A stretch of 6,065 nucleotides of DNA from an uncultured Bacteroidales bacterium (GTDB taxonomy: Bacteria > Bacteroidota > Bacteroidia > Bacteroidales > ML635J-15). The translations under genes were made by a program, and so were the position numbers. The notes under the pieces were generated by a model, which was not told where the DNA came from, made no database searches, and saw only the letters and a list, made by a program, of their open reading frames with translations. Positions 4,272 through 6,065 of the stretch are shown piece by piece. How positions within the stretch are numbered: position 1 is the first letter of the stretch; the number at the start of each line of letters is the position of its first letter. The stretch lies in assembly GCA_905233405.1 (NCBI GenBank), contig CAJOEG010000203.1, positions 1-6,065 on the forward strand. The letters are read 5' to 3'.

Positions 4272-6065
4272 CTTTCGTATATTTAAATGTTTGCGTTATA
4301 AATGAATCTATCTTAAATAATTCTAATGTTTCTTCGTACAAATACAAAACTTCGATACAGAATATCAACATAATTCCAGATGGCATCATATCAACTTTTA
4401 TGCCAAACTCTCTCATTACATAATAAGAAATTAGCAAGGCTACACCAATAAGTAGGAATTGGATAGGTTTTGAGAGAATATCGAAGAACTTGGCACCGAA
4501 CACATACCAGTAAACCAGCCACAAGACAAACAGGAAGGTTATTACGAATGCAATAGCGTTGTTTTGCCACGGCTCAAGAGTGACAAGGCAGTCATCATTC
4601 ATAATCATACTTATGGCGTGTGCGTGAATTTCTATGCCTTTGGCATCGTATCCGTTGCAGCGTTTCAACGGGGTGAAGAAAGCATCGATTGTGTCCATTG
4701 GCGCACCCTTGTACATTCCCAAGTAGCCCATAAGAACAATTTTGTCCCTAAGCATACTCAAGTTGCACGAATCGTTAACATCCTCATAGTCAATCTTTAT
4801 GAAGGGCATACTTCCGCCTCGGTAATTGACGCTTTCGAGTTGCTTCTTGTTGCGTTTTGCAAATCTCATAAACATTTCGTTGTCGTACATACTGACAATT
4901 GCTGCAGAGAATGCGTTTATGGTGACAGTGTCGTGGGTTATTGAATCCGTAAAACGTATGAACTTGTCGAATTCGCGGCAGGTGGCAAGACTGTTGTCGG
5001 ATATGTGGGTAAAACCTTTTTTTATGCAGTCTTCCAGGATTATGCGTTCTTCATCCGGATCGTTCGCATAATAGACCGAGACCGAAGGATATGATTTCAT
5101 CCGGTGGGTTCCCTTATGATTCATGGTGCAGCAGATATAGGATGATAACTCGCTGTTCATGCGTATGCGGTTGGTCAGGCGGTATTTTATGAAGCCGGGC
5201 AGTTTGTCAATGAGCTCGCCTGTGTCCTGCGGGCGCTCTTTTGGTGAGATCATCGCTTCGTAGTCGTAGGAGATGATAACGGGAAGCCCTTCGCTTCTGT
5301 TTTTATTGATAAGTTCATAAAGCATCAGGCCCTCCATACGGTGCCCTTCGTCCACCAAAATGCAGCTGTATCCGCTGATGGACGGAAGGGCTTCAAGTTC
5401 GGAACAATGGTAAAAGTCTATGCGTTTGAGACGTTCATTGAGCATCTTCATCTCGTCCGGAAATGACCCGAAATGAAGTATGCAGACGCGTCTGCTACCT
5501 GTGCTCAATTCCATTGCGATATCATAAAGCAGCAGAGTCTTGCCGGTGCCGGGAAGCCCCATGAAGCCCTGCATGGGCATGATTCCGTTGCGGGGATTTC
5601 GTATATTGGTAAGTATCTGCTTCTTTATATCCTTCTGCTGTGAAGTGAGGAAGTAACTGCCCCTTAGAAAACGCTCGGGATCTGTCAGGGGTGAGATCAG
5701 GTATTTTTCTTCTCTGAAGAACTGCTCGATATTATCCTCGATGCAGTCGTTCTGCCCTATGATATCACGGCAGAGGGTATTCCAGTCCGCTTCGATAAGG
5801 TTACCGCTGTTGCTTAAGCGCAGCAGCTTATCTTCGCCGCTTATGTAGGTATATGAACGGATGGATTTGTTCAGGGACGCCAGATAGCTCCGGTTCAGCA
5901 TAAGCTGGCTCCTTATACGCTCCGGATCGATGCTGTGACTCTTCAGTTCTATATTGATTATGGTATCGCCGTTGATACGCAAAAGGTCGAATTCCTTACC
6001 TAACTTCGGTATCGTGTAGGAATAGAAGAAGTTGAGCCGGTCGATCCTGGTGCCTCCGCTTATTA
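4195..6065 (-). CDS. Chimeric frame: PD-(D/E)XK nuclease/DUF2075 helicase joined to CHASE2 membrane domain (5' end cut by window)
   Basis: The frame is open to the window edge; 622 complete codons are visible and no natural start is inside. Numbering from the first full codon (6063-6061): D26 (KEFDLL) and E39-x-K41 (NIELKS) form a PD-(D/E)XK-like nuclease motif. GLPGTGKT at 169-176 is Walker A and VDEGHR at 237-242 is Walker B. Next come VIISYD and LTNRIRMN, together typical of DUF2075 (Schlafen group 3-like) superfamily 1 helicases. From about residue 350 the protein changes to the second half of a CHASE2 sensor domain: AFSAAIVSMYD, LRDKIVLMG (438-446), FFTPL (462-466), GIEIHAHA (476-483). 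Three membrane helices follow, at about 502-523, 535-550 and 559-577. The helicase lacks its later motifs. The CHASE2 domain lacks its first half and N-terminal membrane helix. I infer a contig chimera or recombination scar, although a true fusion cannot be excluded from sequence alone. The C-terminal half belongs with the FecR-like gene. Confidence 0.75.
   Translation of the reverse strand, partial: ISGGTRIDRLNFFYSYTIPKLGKEFDLLRINGDTIINIELKSHSIDPERIRSQLMLNRSYLASLNKSIRSYTYISGEDKLLRLSNSGNLIEADWNTLCRDIIGQNDCIEDNIEQFFREEKYLISPLTDPERFLRGSYFLTSQQKDIKKQILTNIRNPRNGIMPMQGFMGLPGTGKTLLLYDIAMELSTGSRRVCILHFGSFPDEMKMLNERLKRIDFYHCSELEALPSISGYSCILVDEGHRMEGLMLYELINKNRSEGLPVIISYDYEAMISPKERPQDTGELIDKLPGFIKYRLTNRIRMNSELSSYICCTMNHKGTHRMKSYPSVSVYYANDPDEERIILEDCIKKGFTHISDNSLATCREFDKFIRFTDSITHDTVTINAFSAAIVSMYDNEMFMRFAKRNKKQLESVNYRGGSMPFIKIDYEDVNDSCNLSMLRDKIVLMGYLGMYKGAPMDTIDAFFTPLKRCNGYDAKGIEIHAHAISMIMNDDCLVTLEPWQNNAIAFVITFLFVLWLVYWYVFGAKFFDILSKPIQFLLIGVALLISYYVMREFGIKVDMMPSGIMLIFCIEVLYLYEETLELFKIDSFITQTFKYTKDERNKVLRSIVRFEFIRNKFKRSDK
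4930..5060 (-). other. Probable junction between the helicase part and the CHASE2 part
   Basis: Upstream of about 5060 on the minus strand the protein is recognisably helicase (YYANDPDEERII). Downstream of about 4930 it is recognisably CHASE2 (INAFSAAIVSMYD). The 40 or so residues between, including KKGFTHISDNSL and CREFDKFIRF, could be assigned to either family, so the join cannot be placed to the base. A seven-base inverted repeat (AAGACTG at 4987-4993, CAGTCTT at 5027-5033) and a seven-A run lie inside it. Confidence 0.55.

Noticed and set aside
4564..4944. 126-codon open frame on the plus strand, opposite the CHASE2 region
   Set aside because: It is a shadow of the minus-strand gene; the peptide is rich in His and Val without any family signal.
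5980..5982. TTG at 5982 as start of the helicase gene
   Set aside because: The frame continues to the window edge with sensible family sequence (KLGKEFDLL) that completes the nuclease motif.
1..6065. CRISPR array, tRNA/rRNA genes, insertion sequences, phage attachment sites
   Set aside because: No regularly spaced repeats, no tRNA-like cloverleaf, no transposase or integrase motif and no terminal repeats were seen on either strand.

Overview
The window reads as a fragment of a Bacteroidales genome, probably a gut metagenome contig. Three things point there: a SusB-like GH97 gene, promoters with the Bacteroidota -7 element TAnnTTTG in place of a sigma-70 box, and a lack of Shine-Dalgarno sites. 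The right-hand end (about 5000-6065) does not fit this picture. It encodes part of a nuclease/helicase of a type I associate more with Firmicutes, and it is joined in frame to a Bacteroidota-like CHASE2 membrane protein.

Layout. 1-857 (-): N-terminal 285 residues of a secreted GH97 alpha-glucosidase (SusB type), cut by the window edge. 927-1448 (-): a small single-HKD phospholipase D-like protein with a C-terminal His/Cys cluster. 1449-1550: a divergent promoter region with a 16-bp perfect palindrome at the start of the rightward transcript. 1551-2768 (+): an intact M16 zinc peptidase, starting at GTG. 2770-3403 (+): a class I O-methyltransferase one base downstream in the same operon, but broken: its middle is scrambled and its tail lies in another frame. 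3419-3449: a hairpin terminator that can serve both converging transcription units. 3468-4271 (-): a secreted FecR-like protein with a probable Ig/FN3-like region. 4195-6065 (-): an open frame running off the window edge. It starts with a PD-(D/E)XK-like nuclease motif and a DUF2075 (Schlafen group 3-like) helicase core, and continues without a stop into the second half of a CHASE2 domain with three membrane helices.

Working together. The M16 peptidase and O-methyltransferase look like one operon, and the CHASE2 and FecR-like genes look like another. CHASE2 plus FecR-like neighbours suggest a cell-envelope sensing pair. The GH97 enzyme would work on starch-type oligosaccharides in the periplasm. 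No CRISPR array, RNA gene or insertion sequence was recognised.

Best candidate for something new: the nuclease-helicase-CHASE2 fusion. I judge it more likely a contig chimera or recombination product than a designed protein, because both partners are cut inside their domains and the topology is wrong. The scrambled O-methyltransferase segment may be a second assembly or mutation scar.
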